Under the pieces are notes generated by a model. The model was not told the DNA's origin. It did not search any database and saw only the letters and a program-made list of their open reading frames with translations. A stretch of DNA of 6,728 nucleotides from JBHENW01 sp046261875 (lineage in GTDB: Bacteria > Acidobacteriota > Thermoanaerobaculia > UBA5066 > Gp7-AA6). Position numbers and translations under genes: made by a program. Shown in pieces: positions 6,492 to 6,728 of the stretch. The first letter of the stretch is position 1; the number at the start of each line of letters is the position of its first letter. Location of the stretch: positions 1 to 6,728 of the forward strand of contig JBHENW010000049.1 in NCBI GenBank assembly GCA_046261875.1, read 5' to 3'.

Positions 6492-6728
6492 TCATCTTCC
6501 TCCCGGGGAGTTTTTGAGGCAACCCTCATAGAGGGTGGTCTCCGGGTGGAAGGCGTACCACCCGAACCAGTAGGCGAGATGGCCGGGCTGGCGGGGAAGC
6601 GCGTTCGCCTCGCTGTTGCGGGGACGCAGGGCGGCCTCCTCCATTCGAAAGATCGCCCCGGTCGCCGGCTCGACCAATTCGTCCGGGCGCGATCCCTCCG
6701 CGAAGGCCCGCTCGGCGCGCGCGTAGGC
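6492..6728 (-). CDS. C-terminal fragment of a probable DUF3179-type protein
   Basis: The reading frame is open from the right window edge to TGA at 6494-6492, giving 78 codons, so the true start lies outside. The end of the protein reads LPRQPGHLAYWFGWYAFHPE, then TTLYEG and a short polar tail. The aromatic pattern 'hxAYWFGWYAFhPeT.lY' resembles the C-terminal block I associate with DUF3179 proteins, whose function is not established. I recognise this block by pattern memory only, and the rest of the fragment adds little support. Its stop is 23 bases from the ATG chosen for the VWFA-related gene, and overlaps the alternative ATG as ATGA, so the two are likely one transcript. A TTG at 6677 could be read as a start, but coding continues upstream of it without a stop. 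Confidence 0.5.
   Translation of the reverse strand, partial: AYARAERAFAEGSRPDELVEPATGAIFRMEEAALRPRNSEANALPRQPGHLAYWFGWYAFHPETTLYEGCLKNSPGGR

Noticed and set aside
5482..6531. 349-codon plus-strand frame opposite the VWFA-related gene
   Set aside because: No motif or signal peptide. The opposite strand has a signal peptide, a ribosome binding site and family features.

Overview
The window is G+C-rich bacterial DNA with tightly packed genes. The best clue to its source is the large minus-strand gene. It encodes a secreted von Willebrand factor A-like protein of the 'VWFA-related' type, which is particularly abundant in Acidobacteriota. A high-GC member of that phylum, or a close relative, is therefore the likeliest host; this is an inference from gene content and not a phylogenetic placement.

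Left two thirds (1-4223, plus strand): four genes lie head to tail with short gaps or overlaps and look like one operon for glycogen/alpha-glucan turnover and glycolysis. They are (i) the last ~61 codons of an amylo-alpha-1,6-glucosidase-type glycogen debranching enzyme, (ii) a GT-B glycosyltransferase resembling glycogen synthase and GT4 enzymes, (iii) a family GH57 alpha-glucan hydrolase/transferase, and (iv) a cofactor-independent phosphoglycerate mutase (gpmI) whose GTG start overlaps the GH57 stop. Debranching enzyme, GT and GH57 form a recognised alpha-glucan set in bacteria and archaea. gpmI adds the 3-phosphoglycerate to 2-phosphoglycerate step of lower glycolysis, so glucan breakdown and carbon flow to pyruvate may be co-expressed.

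The GH57 gene is broken as written. A one-base deficit near 2219-2227 moves the conserved protein from one reading frame to another, yet both halves keep strong family motifs. A very recent mutation or a sequence/assembly error is more likely than an old pseudogene.

Junction (4214-4292): an imperfect inverted repeat of a type recalled as dispersed in bacterial genomes sits between convergent genes. Its left arm contains the gpmI stop codon and the last codons of that gene.

Right third (4318-6728, minus strand): a 716-residue exported VWFA-related protein lies immediately downstream of the 3' end of a second gene. That gene enters from the right edge and its C-terminus looks like the DUF3179 group. 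The two are closely spaced and probably co-transcribed. No tRNA, rRNA, CRISPR array, transposase or phage gene was seen. Apart from the GH57 break and the repeat-derived gpmI terminus, the window looks like ordinary core and accessory metabolism; I found no clear evidence of a wholly new system.
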